From: Tuwongella immobilis
Lineage (GTDB): Bacteria; Planctomycetota; Planctomycetia; Gemmatales; Gemmataceae
Direction: 5' to 3'
Length of the DNA: 64,000 nucleotides
Assembly (NCBI RefSeq): GCF_901538355.1
Contig: NZ_LR593887.1
Coordinates: 2,208,920 to 2,272,919, forward strand
This document shows positions 15,856 through 25,879 of this stretch, one piece after another. The notes below the pieces were generated by a model. That model did not search any database. It saw only the letters and a list, made by a program, of their open reading frames with translations, and was not told the DNA's origin. Each line of letters starts with the position of its first letter. Position 1 is the first letter of the stretch. The position numbers and the translations under genes are program-made.

Positions 15856-18534
15856 ATGATGCACTCGCTTGCCAGGATTGGGTGGCTCGCCCTGCTTTGG
15901 AAGATGCTGCTGCCCATGTCCGGATTCGCCCAAGCCCCGCCGAATCCCACCGAGCCGATGTTCGCCCTGCGCGTCGGGCAGATTCTCCCAGTTTCCGGCG
16001 AGCCCATCCGCGATGGCGTGCTGCTGGTGCAGGGGGGGAAGATTCTGGCAGTCGGGCCGTTTGCCAGTGTACAACTGCCCGCTACGGTGGCGGTGCGCCA
16101 TCTGCCCGATGCAGTGATGATTCCCGGGCTGGTCGATACCCATTCGCACCTGGGGGTTTACAGTCGGCCTGGAATTGCGGCCAACAGCGACGGCAACGAA
16201 ATGTCTGGCCCCGTGCAATCGGGAATTCGGGCGCTCGATGCCCTGTATCCCGACGATCCGGGAATTCGCATGGCGCTCGCCGGCGGCATCACCACCGCGA
16301 ATGTCATGCCGGGATCGGGCAACGTCATTGGCGGACAGACGATTTACGTCAAACTGCGCGGGGCCACCGTCGAGGCGATGGCGATTGTCGATCCGCGCAC
16401 CGTCGGCGGGCTGAAAATGGCCAACGGCGAAAATCCCAAGGGATACGGCCGCACCAAAAGCCAAGCACCGTTCACCCGTATGAAAGTGGCCGCCATGCAG
16501 CGGGAACAGTTCATTCGTGCCCGTGAATATGCCCAACGCTGGACGAAACACCGCGAAGAACTCGCCGCCGGCATGAAAACCACACCGCCTGACCGCGATT
16601 TGGACTTGGAACCGCTGGTGGAAGTGCTGGAACGCAAACGCACGGTTCACTTCCATTGCCATCGCGCCGACGATCTGCTGACCGCCATGCGCATCGCCGA
16701 GGAATTCCAATTCGATCTCGTGCTGCAACATGCGACCGAAGCCTACCGCGTGGTCGATGAGTTAGTGCGTCGCAAACAGCCGGTGTCGCTGACGCTGCTC
16801 GATTCGCCTGGCGGAAAGGCCGAAGCGGTGGGGCTGCTGGCGGAAAATGCGGCGATTTTGGAGAAGGCCGGAGTCGCCGTTTCCGTGAATACCGATGATC
16901 CAGTGACGGAGTCGCGATTTCTGCTGCGAACGACCTCGCTGGCGGTGCGTGGCGGCATGACCGAAGCCGGGGCACTGCGCTCGATCACGCTCAACCCGGC
17001 GAAACTGATGCGGCTCGATCATCGCATTGGCTCGCTGGAGCCGGGCAAAGATGCGGATTTCGTCCTGCTCAACGGCAGTCCCTTCAGCATCTACAGTGCC
17101 GTGTTGGAAACCTACATCGACGGCAAAAAAGTCTTCGATGCCAGCCAAAAACGCGACTGGGCCTATCGAGTCGGGGGCTTTGCGCTGTCGTCGCTCGATC
17201 GACTGCCCGGACCATTTCCGCCGGTGAAACCGTTGGAGAAAGTCGACGCCCCGGCCATGGCCCGACTCCAAGACGGGGAGCAAAAAGAATTCGTCGGCGG
17301 CACCTTCGCAGTGCTTGCCGGGCGGATTCACACGGCGGCGGGTGAGCCGATTCGCGATGGGGTGATTCTGGTTGAAAATGGCAAAATCGCGCAAATTGGC
17401 CCGCGAGCCAAAATCGTCATTCCCAAGGAAATGCCAGTCGTCACCGCTGCGGAAGTGACACCGGGATTGATCGATACGCATTCGGTTGTGGGATTATCGG
17501 GGGCATACAATTCGCCCGCGGATCAGGATCAAGACGAACGCAGTGGGCCGATTCAACCCGCGCTGCGCGTGCTGGATAGCTTCAATCCCAACGAGCCGCT
17601 GCTGGATTTTCTGCGATCCGAAGGCGTGACCGTGATTCATGCCATGCCGGGACCAGTGAATGTGATTGCCGGGCAGACGGGAGTGTTTCGCACGGCGGGA
17701 CGAACGCCAGAGAAAATGGCGATTCGCTTTCCGGCGGGGTTACTCGTCAACCTGGGCGAAAACTCGAAGGGAGCCTACGCGGGCCGGATGCCGCTGACCC
17801 GCATGGGCGTGACGCACTTGCTGCGGAAACAACTCACCGAAGCGCAGGCGTATCGGGCCAAGAAACAAGCCGCCGAGCCAGGCAAACCGGTGGCTCGCAA
17901 TCTCGATCACGAGGCACTCGAGCCGGTGCTGGAAGGCAAGGTGCCGGTGTTCGTGTCGGCGAATCGAGTTGATGATATTCTTTCGGCGATGCGAATTGCC
18001 CGCGAATTTCAGATTCCGATGGCGCTAGCGTCTGGCACAGAGGCGTTCCTGGTGGCCGATGCCATTGCCGAGGCGAAGATTCCCGTCGTGCTGCATCCGA
18101 CCATGCAGCGAGCGGGCAGCACCATGGAGACGCTGCACAGCTATTTGGGCAATGCCAAAGTGCTGACGGATCGCAAAATTCCCGTTTCCATCGGCACATC
18201 CTACGAAGGCTACGTTCCGAAGACGCGGGTGCTGCGCTCCGAAATGGCGATGGCGATTGTCGGCGGATTGTCCCCCGATGCGGCATTGCGAACGGTGACG
18301 ATTGACGCAGCGCGAATTTTGAACATTTCCGAGCAATACGGCAGCCTGGAAGTGGGCAAAGTCGCCGACTTGGTGCTCTATGATGGCGACCCGTTCGAGA
18401 ATGCGACGCATGTGCAGATGACGATTGTTGCCGGCAAGCCGGTCTTCAATCGGGCGGAGTATCTGAAGTTGCCGTTCGAGCGGCGGATGCTCCCGGCCAT
18501 CTCGAACGGCATTGGCTGCTGCATGGGGTGGTGA
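15856..18534 (+). CDS. exported tandem amidohydrolase, second half degenerate
   Basis: An 892-aa protein made of two homologous amidohydrolase (imidazolonepropionase/dihydroorotase-like) units after a signal peptide (1-25). Unit 1 (about 35-450) keeps the metal motif DTHSHLG (His96, His98), HFHCHRADD around residue 265, and NTDDP (345-349). Unit 2 (about 475-880) keeps the fold markers, including PGLID and SLEVGKVADLVL, but the metal motif is HSV (542-544), the second His site reads VSANRVDD, and NTDDP is replaced by SIGTSYEG. So the second unit looks inactive. Substrate unknown; such exported amidohydrolases are often peptidases or cyclic-amide hydrolases. Confidence 0.85.
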   Translation: MMHSLARIGWLALLWKMLLPMSGFAQAPPNPTEPMFALRVGQILPVSGEPIRDGVLLVQGGKILAVGPFASVQLPATVAVRHLPDAVMIPGLVDTHSHLGVYSRPGIAANSDGNEMSGPVQSGIRALDALYPDDPGIRMALAGGITTANVMPGSGNVIGGQTIYVKLRGATVEAMAIVDPRTVGGLKMANGENPKGYGRTKSQAPFTRMKVAAMQREQFIRAREYAQRWTKHREELAAGMKTTPPDRDLDLEPLVEVLERKRTVHFHCHRADDLLTAMRIAEEFQFDLVLQHATEAYRVVDELVRRKQPVSLTLLDSPGGKAEAVGLLAENAAILEKAGVAVSVNTDDPVTESRFLLRTTSLAVRGGMTEAGALRSITLNPAKLMRLDHRIGSLEPGKDADFVLLNGSPFSIYSAVLETYIDGKKVFDASQKRDWAYRVGGFALSSLDRLPGPFPPVKPLEKVDAPAMARLQDGEQKEFVGGTFAVLAGRIHTAAGEPIRDGVILVENGKIAQIGPRAKIVIPKEMPVVTAAEVTPGLIDTHSVVGLSGAYNSPADQDQDERSGPIQPALRVLDSFNPNEPLLDFLRSEGVTVIHAMPGPVNVIAGQTGVFRTAGRTPEKMAIRFPAGLLVNLGENSKGAYAGRMPLTRMGVTHLLRKQLTEAQAYRAKKQAAEPGKPVARNLDHEALEPVLEGKVPVFVSANRVDDILSAMRIAREFQIPMALASGTEAFLVADAIAEAKIPVVLHPTMQRAGSTMETLHSYLGNAKVLTDRKIPVSIGTSYEGYVPKTRVLRSEMAMAIVGGLSPDAALRTVTIDAARILNISEQYGSLEVGKVADLVLYDGDPFENATHVQMTIVAGKPVFNRAEYLKLPFERRMLPAISNGIGCCMGW

Positions 18535-18537
18535 CAA

Positions 18538-19731
18538 TCAGCGATTCGGCGTCAGTGCCGGTGACTCGCTCGGTTTTGCGGCGGGTTTCGGCATCAGCTT
18601 CGACTCGGTTGGTCCGGTCTGATTCGCGGGTGGATTCGGGGGCAGCTTCGGCGGCGCATCATCGCCATTGAAGAACGCATACAGCGCGGGCCGCAGGTCC
18701 GCCCATCCCGGACTGAGCAATTCCCGAATCAGTCCCGATGTCTTGACATGCACGACTCGATCTTCGCGGGTGACTTGCGCTTCGTTCAGCGAGCGAATCA
18801 GCGCATCCACCAGTGTGCGTTGCTCTTGCGTGCATTTCTCAGGTGACAAGCGACTCTTGATGTACGCGGTCTCCAAGCCCATGAAAAACTGGATCGCGGA
18901 GAGTAATTGCCGGGCACGCTCGGCCAGTTCCACTGTCGAATAATGGAACGTGGCATCGAATTCAAATCGATTGTCCACCCGATCGACCAGCACTGCGAGC
19001 AATTGGGTGTCCAGCAGCACGCGGATGGGCAAGCGGGGGCGTTCGCCGATCTGTTCGATGATGACGGGCCGCAACACGCGGCCATTGGCGGCGAGCATCA
19101 CGGGGCGAGTGGGGGCTTTTTCGATCGCCCAGCGCATCGGGCCGGTCAGCGCCGGGGTCGATTCAGCCTTGATGAGGTCGATGCAGTTGGCGCGGTGTTC
19201 GTTGGGTGCCACCAGCATGGTTTGCGTGTTGACCGCGAAGATGGTGCGATCCGCGCCTTTGATTCGGCTATATTTGCCAATGTTGATGTTGAGCGGCTCG
19301 CCTTCTTTGCCCAAAAACGGCGATTGGATCAGCAACGGGGCCAATTTCGCCACCCATTCGCGGCGAACCAACGGCTGATCGGCGGTGATAAAGTACGTGG
19401 CCGCCGGCGAGGTGACATCCAACCAGGTGATGGAGAAGCGGTCCATGCGATCGACCGCAACTCCAAATGCGCGTTCGAATTGCAGCAACAAATCGTAATC
19501 GGCGGCTTCGATTGCCTGTCGTAAGCGGGCAATGTCTTTATCGCGCAGCAGGGTGCCGGGTTGGAAGCTCAGGACTGCGGCAGTGTCGCCTGGCAGAATC
19601 GCCAGATCGCGTGGTAATTTCGCCGGTGCGGTTTTCGATTCGGACCGGGCCGGGAGTGGACCTAGGAGTGCCGTCCCTGTCACCGCGAACCCAAGGCTCA
19701 ATCCCACGAGCCATCGACGCAATCGAGACAT
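18538..19731 (-). CDS. exported hypothetical protein
   Basis: A 397-aa protein with an N-terminal signal peptide (MSRLRRWLVGLSLGFAVTGT...) and a Pro/Ala/Ser-rich C-terminal tail (last 40 residues). The central 320 residues are globular with LPRDLAILPGDTAAVLSFQP at the front, a pattern seen in planctomycete proteins that lack a named domain. ATG 19731 has GAGGTGG upstream and begins the signal peptide; the longer frame to 19749 adds six residues. It converges on the amidohydrolase gene with only 3 nt between stops. Function unknown. Confidence 0.75.
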   Translation of the reverse strand: MSRLRRWLVGLSLGFAVTGTALLGPLPARSESKTAPAKLPRDLAILPGDTAAVLSFQPGTLLRDKDIARLRQAIEAADYDLLLQFERAFGVAVDRMDRFSITWLDVTSPAATYFITADQPLVRREWVAKLAPLLIQSPFLGKEGEPLNINIGKYSRIKGADRTIFAVNTQTMLVAPNEHRANCIDLIKAESTPALTGPMRWAIEKAPTRPVMLAANGRVLRPVIIEQIGERPRLPIRVLLDTQLLAVLVDRVDNRFEFDATFHYSTVELAERARQLLSAIQFFMGLETAYIKSRLSPEKCTQEQRTLVDALIRSLNEAQVTREDRVVHVKTSGLIRELLSPGWADLRPALYAFFNGDDAPPKLPPNPPANQTGPTESKLMPKPAAKPSESPALTPNR

Positions 19732-19829
19732 GCTTGCCACCTCAATCACTCACGCGGATTTGACTATTGTGAGCGTATCAGTCGGCATTTTACGCCGCAA
19801 GCATGCCGTCATCAAAATTACCCAAATTC

Positions 19830-21224
19830 TCAATAGGCATGCCGGTGAAACAGCATCTTCACTACTGTCATCACGAGAATCCGCAAATCCAGCCAGGGAT
19901 TCCAATGCGTGATGTAATAGAGATCGAACTGAATCCGCTTGCGAAGCGACGTATTCCCTCGCCAGCCATGAAGTTGCGCCCAACCAGTGATGCCACACTT
20001 GACACTATGTCGGGCCATGTAGTTGGGGATCGTTTTGGTGAATTCTTGAATGAAATGCGGCCGTTCGGGGCGCGGGCCGACCAGCGACATATCGCCGATG
20101 AGCACGTTGATGAGTTGCGGCAACTCGTCGATGCTGGTCATGCGGAAGAATGTCCCCAATTTGGTTCGTCGGGGATCATTTTCGGCGGTCATCACGGGGC
20201 CGGTGCCAGCTTCGGCATCGACGCGCATTGTGCGGAACTTGAACATGTGGAACGGCTTCCCGTTCAGGCCGCAGCGCACTTGTCGATAAAACACGGGGCC
20301 GGGACTGGTGATTTTGATGGCTGCCGCGACGAGTGCAAACAGCGGAGCCAGCAGAATCAGCCCGATGAGCGACAATGTGAAATCCATTACCCGTTTGACG
20401 ACGACATTCAGGCCAAAGTGCGGGCTTTCTCGCAATCCCACGACCGGCAGACCGTCCAGATTCGACGTGGTCAGCGTCACCCCGGCCAGATACGGAACAT
20501 CCGCCACCAGACGGACTTCCACCACTTTTTGGCTGAGAATGTCGAACACTTTGCGGGCTTCGCTATAGCGGTTGAGCGGCAGGGCGATGAAGACATGCTC
20601 GACGCGGTACTTCTCGATCAACGCGGGCAGATCGGCGGTGGTGCCTAGCAGGTTGAGATCGCTGCTCCAATCGCTGGAACGATCATCCACGAATCCGATG
20701 GTGCGGAACCCCATCCAACTGGCATGGCGCAGCGCACGCGCAGTTTTTCGCGCGGTGCGACCGGTGCCGATGATAATCACGTTGGTGAGATTGTACCCTT
20801 GCCGACGCAGATGCTTCACCACCGTCCAGCTCAATCGGCGATTGATGAGAATGAAGGTGATGGTGAGTCCGGTGAAGATCAGCATCGTGGCGCGGGATTC
20901 GTAACCATCTTGTGTGTAGAAGGTTGCGCCCATGACGAGAAGCGACAATAACGCGCCGCCCTTGGCGACGGCGACCATCTCTTCGCGGAATCGTCGCAAG
21001 CGATGGACCTGATATTGGCCGACCAACCGATAGGCGACGACGGCCAGCACCAGCAGCAACGGGACGTTCGCCAGACAAAGATCGAAGGTGGGAGCGGTTT
21101 TGGTGATGGCAAACCACCCAGATTCGAAGCGAATCCAGTACGCCGCCAACCACGCCGCAGCGGTGACCAGCAGATCGCTGGCCACAAACCAGGCACAGAG
21201 CGTTTGACTGCTGCGCTTAATCAT
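19830..21224 (-). CDS. exopolysaccharide polyprenyl glycosylphosphotransferase (WcaJ-type)
   Basis: A 464-aa membrane enzyme. Four N-terminal TM helices (about 10-110), a Rossmann-like CoA_binding_3 domain (about 140-260, with IIIGTGRTARKTARAL), another TM helix (RVMDFTLSLIGLILLAPLFAL) and the sugar-transferase domain with KFRTM, KLGTFFRMTSIDELPQLINVL, GPRPERP and GITGWAQ. It transfers a sugar-1-phosphate, usually glucose or galactose, to undecaprenyl phosphate, the first step of exopolysaccharide or capsule repeat-unit synthesis. No polysaccharide cluster surrounds it, so it acts as an isolated initiator gene here. Confidence 0.92.
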   Translation of the reverse strand: MIKRSSQTLCAWFVASDLLVTAAAWLAAYWIRFESGWFAITKTAPTFDLCLANVPLLLVLAVVAYRLVGQYQVHRLRRFREEMVAVAKGGALLSLLVMGATFYTQDGYESRATMLIFTGLTITFILINRRLSWTVVKHLRRQGYNLTNVIIIGTGRTARKTARALRHASWMGFRTIGFVDDRSSDWSSDLNLLGTTADLPALIEKYRVEHVFIALPLNRYSEARKVFDILSQKVVEVRLVADVPYLAGVTLTTSNLDGLPVVGLRESPHFGLNVVVKRVMDFTLSLIGLILLAPLFALVAAAIKITSPGPVFYRQVRCGLNGKPFHMFKFRTMRVDAEAGTGPVMTAENDPRRTKLGTFFRMTSIDELPQLINVLIGDMSLVGPRPERPHFIQEFTKTIPNYMARHSVKCGITGWAQLHGWRGNTSLRKRIQFDLYYITHWNPWLDLRILVMTVVKMLFHRHAY

Positions 21225-21364
21225 GTTGCTCCCCCTCCTTGGGGAATCATCCCGGACGGAATCTATTTTGCCTTGTAGCCGACCGGACGGATGCTGTCAA
21301 GCCGCCTACAATAGCCATGATCTCGGCATGTGCCGAGGCGAGACCACCGATGCAGGAATTGCCA

Positions 21365-21547
21365 ATGACCGCCGATCAACTGCTGGCCCGCTTGTATGCG
21401 TTGCGCAAAGATTATGCCGATGATCCCGAGGATGAAACCTATCAGGCGTTGCACGCGGCATTCATGTTTATTTCGTACAACATGTCCGCGTTCAAAACGT
21501 ATGTGGAAGAGAGCAAGAAGAAATCCAAGGATGATTCCGAGGATTGA
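21365..21547 (+). CDS. small acidic helical protein
   Basis: A 60-aa ORF starting at ATG 21365 (AGGAA 6 nt upstream); an alternative ATG at 21350 adds five residues. Composition is highly charged, with an acidic/lysine tail ESKKKSKDDSED and no TM or Cys. It lies divergently between the glycosylphosphotransferase and convergent with PTS enzyme I. Likely a real small gene; function unknown. Confidence 0.6.
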   Translation: MTADQLLARLYALRKDYADDPEDETYQALHAAFMFISYNMSAFKTYVEESKKKSKDDSED

Positions 21548-21562
21548 GCGGGCGAGTGTGCG

Positions 21563-23311
21563 TTAGAGCGTGTCCAGCATGGCGATATTCGGACAAATGG
21601 CCCGTAATCGTTCGCTGAGGTACGCTCGCACTTCATCGGCGCGACGCAGTCGGGTGACTTGCTCGGCGATGGGGATGCAATCTTTCAGATCGATTTTGCG
21701 AATCAATGCCTTGATGGTGGGCACAAACGCGGGGCTCATGCTGAATCGTCGCAGGCCCATGCCCAGCAACGGCAACACACAGCGCGGGCGGCCGGCCATT
21801 TCCCCGCAGAGCGTGACGGGTTTGCCTCGCTCGTTGCAGGTGCGAATCACCGATCGCAGCAGCCGAAATACCGGCGGATGGAACGGTTCGCACAAATGGG
21901 CGACCTTGGGATTGTCGCGGTCGGCGGCCATGACATATTGCGTCAGGTCGTTGGAACCAATGCTGACGAAATCGACTTCATCCAACATTTGATCGATGCA
22001 GAGCGCCGCGGCAGGCACTTCGATCATCACGCCAATGGCGAGTTTGCCTTGGAAGGGGACGTTGCCACGGGTTAATTCCATGCGGGTGCGATCGACCAAG
22101 CGTCGCAGGCGGTGAATTTCTTCGACCGTGCTAATCATCGGAAACAGCAGTCCGACGTCCCCGGCTTGACCGGCCCGCAGAATTGCTCGTAGCTGTGTCT
22201 GAAAGAAGTCGGGATACGCCGACAACAGCCGAACCGATCGCCAGCCCATGAATGGGTTGGCCTCGCGGTGGGTGCCCAGATACGGCACCTGTTTATCGCC
22301 CCCGAGGTCGAGCGTGCGGATGATGACGCGGCGGTTGGGCGCTTGCTCGATGATTTGACGGTAGTTCTCGTACTGTTCGCTTTCCGTGGGAACCGTGGGG
22401 TGCGTCAGAAATAGATACTCGGTGCGATACAGCCCGACGCCGCTGGCCCCAACGCTTTGCGACACTAATGCATCGGGCACACCGTTGACATTGCTCAGCA
22501 GTTCAATGGCGTGCCCGTCTTGACTAACGGCGGGAAGATCCCGATTCTCGACCATTCGGTCGCGTTGATGGACATATTCGCGTTGGAGTTTCCGGTAGGC
22601 GGACTCGACTTCCGGGCCGGGGTTGATGTGGACGTGCCCCTCGCGGCCATCCATGGCGATGAGATCACCTTGGTGAACTTCTTTCCAAATGTCGGGAATC
22701 CCGGAGACAGCGGGAATTCCCAGCGCGCGGGCCAGAATCGCGGCGTGGCCGGTGCTGCCGCCGGTCTCGGTGACAATCCCTTGAATTTGGAAGCGATCGA
22801 ACATGACCGCTTGCGATGGCAGAATTTCGGGGGCAACTAAAATGATCGGCTCGGTGGATTGCAACTTCAGTTGCGTGTCTTCCATGGCGATTTGCGACAT
22901 CAGCCGACCGACGACATCTCGGATATCGGAAATTCGCTCGCGCAGATATTCGTCTTTGAGTTGGCCGAAAAGGGCTTCGTATTCGGCGAGGGCTTCCCCG
23001 AGCGCACTGGTCACATCGATTTGTCGGCGGAGAATGATCGAATGAACTTTCCCCACCAGATTCGGATCGCGGAGCATCGACCGATGCGCGCGGAAAATTT
23101 CGGCGGCTTCGTTGCTCACCTCCGATTGCACCCGCTCAATGGTGCGATCCAATTCCAATCCCACGGCCACGCACGCATGATCGAATCGGACCAATTCGCC
23201 GGACAATGCCGTCGAATCGATCAAATGCGGCGAATGTTGCCCCAGCGCATGTTCCCAACGGAAAGCGCGAGCAACGGCGATGCCAGGAGAGATCGGGATA
23301 CCTTTCTTCAT
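21563..23311 (-). CDS. ptsI: phosphoenolpyruvate-protein phosphotransferase (PTS enzyme I)
   Basis: A 582-aa enzyme I. N-terminal swivelling domain with the phospho-His loop GGSTGHAAILARALGIPAV (normally GG-T-SH), then the PEP-binding TIM barrel with RTLDLGGDKQ, GWRSVRLLS and the signature DFVSIGSNDLTQYVMAADRDN, and the catalytic CGEMAGRP. It autophosphorylates from PEP and passes phosphate to HPr. No HPr, EIIA or sugar permease is adjacent. The Gly before the active His replaces the usual Ser. Start at ATG 23311 (MKKGIPISPG) rather than TTG 23332. Confidence 0.93.
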   Translation of the reverse strand: MKKGIPISPGIAVARAFRWEHALGQHSPHLIDSTALSGELVRFDHACVAVGLELDRTIERVQSEVSNEAAEIFRAHRSMLRDPNLVGKVHSIILRRQIDVTSALGEALAEYEALFGQLKDEYLRERISDIRDVVGRLMSQIAMEDTQLKLQSTEPIILVAPEILPSQAVMFDRFQIQGIVTETGGSTGHAAILARALGIPAVSGIPDIWKEVHQGDLIAMDGREGHVHINPGPEVESAYRKLQREYVHQRDRMVENRDLPAVSQDGHAIELLSNVNGVPDALVSQSVGASGVGLYRTEYLFLTHPTVPTESEQYENYRQIIEQAPNRRVIIRTLDLGGDKQVPYLGTHREANPFMGWRSVRLLSAYPDFFQTQLRAILRAGQAGDVGLLFPMISTVEEIHRLRRLVDRTRMELTRGNVPFQGKLAIGVMIEVPAAALCIDQMLDEVDFVSIGSNDLTQYVMAADRDNPKVAHLCEPFHPPVFRLLRSVIRTCNERGKPVTLCGEMAGRPRCVLPLLGMGLRRFSMSPAFVPTIKALIRKIDLKDCIPIAEQVTRLRRADEVRAYLSERLRAICPNIAMLDTL

Positions 23312-23379
23312 GACGGTAATGTAACCGACCAAGTGGCTGCTTGCAAATTCCCGATTCGATTGGGACGGGAGTTCCCCAC

Positions 23380-24588
23380 ATGAATTTGCTCACCAATCCA
23401 TTATACCAAGCGGTGGTGCATCACGCGGATGAAGATCCACCGCGATTGATTTTTGCCGATTGGCTCGAAGAGCAGGGGCAGCCGATCTGGGCGGAGGTGA
23501 TTCGCACGCAATGTCGGCGGTCGCAACTGGGGCAAATGCCCTGGGAAAATCCTCGAGAATATCAGTCCACCCTACAGCAAATCGAGAAGTACGGGCCGGC
23601 CTGGATGATGGGATTGCCGCGCTATCGCGGGGTGCAAAGCGGGTTGTCGCAGGTGCTTGGAGCGACATTTGTTCGCGGCTTTCCCGAATGGGGACAATTC
23701 CAAAGTATCGAAGCGCTGCGGAATGCCTGGACACGGATTCCGAATGAATCGACCATGCGACGATTCTGGATTGGAATTAGTACCCGCAACGAGGATCGCG
23801 ACAATTGGGTGCGCTGGAATGCCGACGAACCGACGTTGTCGGCGATCCGCGAACTCGATTTTTCGCCCAGTGGAAACGGGTTTGATCCGATTGCTCAGAA
23901 TGCCTGGGCGGAGAGTCCGCATTGGTCGGGATTAACGGGCATTCGCTCCAGGTTCAGCGATTGGGACGAATCCGCCTGGCGGAATTGGCTGATTGCACCG
24001 ACGAAACGGGGAATTCGGGATCTGGTGATTCACGATCTCGATTTCTCGAATTCCAAGCTGCAAGCGATGGCCGATCCGGAACAGGCCGGGCGCTGGCGCT
24101 CGCTGAATGTGGCGTACCACCCCGATGCGGTGTCGTCGGAGACGCTGCGGGATTTATGGCGATCCCCAGCGGTGTCGCGGCTCGAACAGTGGGTATGGAG
24201 CGGCGAACAGATCCATGAAGTCTGGTTCCGTGCCATGGAAGAATCCTCGGCTCCGTTGCGATCGGTTGATTTGCCGAATGTGCGAATCTCGGCGACCCAC
24301 TTGCAGCGTCTGCTACAATCCCATCATCGGCTCCAACGGTTGCGGGTTCCGCTGGCGAACCCCAACGATTTGAGCGTGTTCCAACAGTCGAATATCGCTC
24401 GGTTGACGGAGCTTGAGATTGATTTGGGTTGGCAAGCGGGTCCGGAACTGGAAATTCTCGCGGAATCGCCGGTTTGTCAGTCCCTGGAGCAGTTGACCAT
24501 TCGTGTGCATCGCTGTCCGCGGTCGATCCGGGAACGGCTGCAACAACGATTTGGCGACCGATTGCAGTTGGTGATTTGGGAACGATGA
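23380..24588 (+). CDS. TIGR02996-domain protein (first of tandem pair)
   Basis: A 402-aa protein. Residues 1-50 contain the TIGR02996 'repeat-companion' motif: NPLYQAVVHHADEDPPRLIFADWLEEQGQP then WAEVIRTQC, here split for brevity. This motif family is strongly enriched in Gemmata. The remaining part contains irregular leucine-rich segments (LTELEIDLGW, LEQLTIRVHR) ending in RLQQRFGDRLQLVIWER. Homologous along its length to the following gene, with a 29-nt gap, so a tandem duplication. Likely intracellular; function unknown. Confidence 0.85.
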   Translation: MNLLTNPLYQAVVHHADEDPPRLIFADWLEEQGQPIWAEVIRTQCRRSQLGQMPWENPREYQSTLQQIEKYGPAWMMGLPRYRGVQSGLSQVLGATFVRGFPEWGQFQSIEALRNAWTRIPNESTMRRFWIGISTRNEDRDNWVRWNADEPTLSAIRELDFSPSGNGFDPIAQNAWAESPHWSGLTGIRSRFSDWDESAWRNWLIAPTKRGIRDLVIHDLDFSNSKLQAMADPEQAGRWRSLNVAYHPDAVSSETLRDLWRSPAVSRLEQWVWSGEQIHEVWFRAMEESSAPLRSVDLPNVRISATHLQRLLQSHHRLQRLRVPLANPNDLSVFQQSNIARLTELEIDLGWQAGPELEILAESPVCQSLEQLTIRVHRCPRSIRERLQQRFGDRLQLVIWER

Positions 24589-24617
24589 TTCCCGAGAAAT
24601 CGAGATGAGGATGTCGA

Positions 24618-25850
24618 ATGGATTGGATGGGACATCCGTTAGTGCGGGCGATTGTGGAAAATCTCGACGATGATGCCCCGCGCTTGGTCTTTGCCGACTG
24701 GCTGGATGAGCACGATCACGCGAGTTGGGCGGAATTGATTCGGGTGCAATGTCGCATTGCTGGGCTGGATGAAGCCGCCGTCGAGGTGCCCGTGCTGCGG
24801 TCCCGCGAACAGCAGTTGCTGCGCGGCGCTCATCGCCCCTGGGAAGCGACCATGCCCCGACTCGATGGCTTGGCCTGGAACAGCCGACATCGACAATCCA
24901 CCGGCTTCGAACGCGGCTTCCCCGAATGGGCCACCTGGGGCAGCCTGCGCAATTGGCAGGCGCAACTCTCCCGATTTTGGGAAGAAACTACCATCAATCG
25001 CTTGGCCATTCAATTGGAGCCAAGTCGAAGCGTGGCCGAGGTATTTCGACTCATCACCGGCAGCGATCCACGCATCAACCGCTTGCGGGAATTGGACTTC
25101 CGACTCACCAGCGGACGCATGGAACACTGGGTGCTGGATGCCATGTCGGAATTCGGCGTCTTGAATCAGCTCGAAGGCTTGTCCATTACCGCAGATGGAG
25201 TCAACTGGGACGGGCTGAGCCGCTATTTGCAATCGCATTCCGGCGTGGGGTTGGTCGGACTATCGCTGAAACTGCGGGAAATCGCCCCGTCACTGTTGCG
25301 GGTGTTGGGCGATCCCAAACGACCGGAACCGTGGTTGCTACTACGGTTGGATGGCCGAACCGATTCACCCTGGGAATTGGCCACGTTGTTGCATTCGCCC
25401 AGCGTCGAAGGCATTCATACCTTGGAATTATCCCAAGAGCATGTGCATCCGATGATTCTGGCGGCGTTGATCGAATCCCCGCGATTGGCCCGACTCGAAC
25501 AGTTACGAGTGGCATCCGATTATTGGGATCTCCCCAGTTTGCGGCGATTGGTGGCATCGGGCATGGTGCGGATGGTGCGTCACTTGCAGTTGCGGTTTCA
25601 CGAGCGATCCAGCGAAGCGGTGGCGGCGTTGGCCCAAGTCACGGGACAGACGCGGTGGTTATCGCTGCGGTTGGAATTGGGGCCGATGGGCGATCAAGCC
25701 TGGCGGATGATCGAAGAATCGCCCGCATTTGCGAACTTGCGAAGTCTGCAAATTCGCACGGAATCGCCGGAACCCGAGCGAGAAGCAACGCTCCGGAATC
25801 GCTTTGGCAACCGATTGCGATGGTCGGTTGTGCAATCCCGAAGCGCGTGA
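24618..25850 (+). CDS. TIGR02996-domain protein (second of tandem pair)
   Basis: A 410-aa paralogue of the preceding gene. The N-terminal motif reads DDDAPRLVFADWLDEHDHAS followed by WAELIRVQCRIAGLDE; the shared GFERGFPEWATW segment corresponds to FVRGFPEWGQF in the first copy, and both end with NRFGNRLRW/ QRFGDRLQL-type tails. The middle is leucine-rich and divergent, so the duplication is old. Start at ATG 24618 just after GAGGATGTCGA. Function unknown. Confidence 0.85.
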   Translation: MDWMGHPLVRAIVENLDDDAPRLVFADWLDEHDHASWAELIRVQCRIAGLDEAAVEVPVLRSREQQLLRGAHRPWEATMPRLDGLAWNSRHRQSTGFERGFPEWATWGSLRNWQAQLSRFWEETTINRLAIQLEPSRSVAEVFRLITGSDPRINRLRELDFRLTSGRMEHWVLDAMSEFGVLNQLEGLSITADGVNWDGLSRYLQSHSGVGLVGLSLKLREIAPSLLRVLGDPKRPEPWLLLRLDGRTDSPWELATLLHSPSVEGIHTLELSQEHVHPMILAALIESPRLARLEQLRVASDYWDLPSLRRLVASGMVRMVRHLQLRFHERSSEAVAALAQVTGQTRWLSLRLELGPMGDQAWRMIEESPAFANLRSLQIRTESPEPEREATLRNRFGNRLRWSVVQSRSA

Positions 25851-25879
25851 TGGCATTCGATGAGCGGGGAGAGCGTCGC

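Noticed and set aside
15382-16731. 449-aa minus-strand ORF
   Set aside because: Antisense to the nuclease and amidohydrolase genes, His/Arg/Gly-rich with no recognisable motif.
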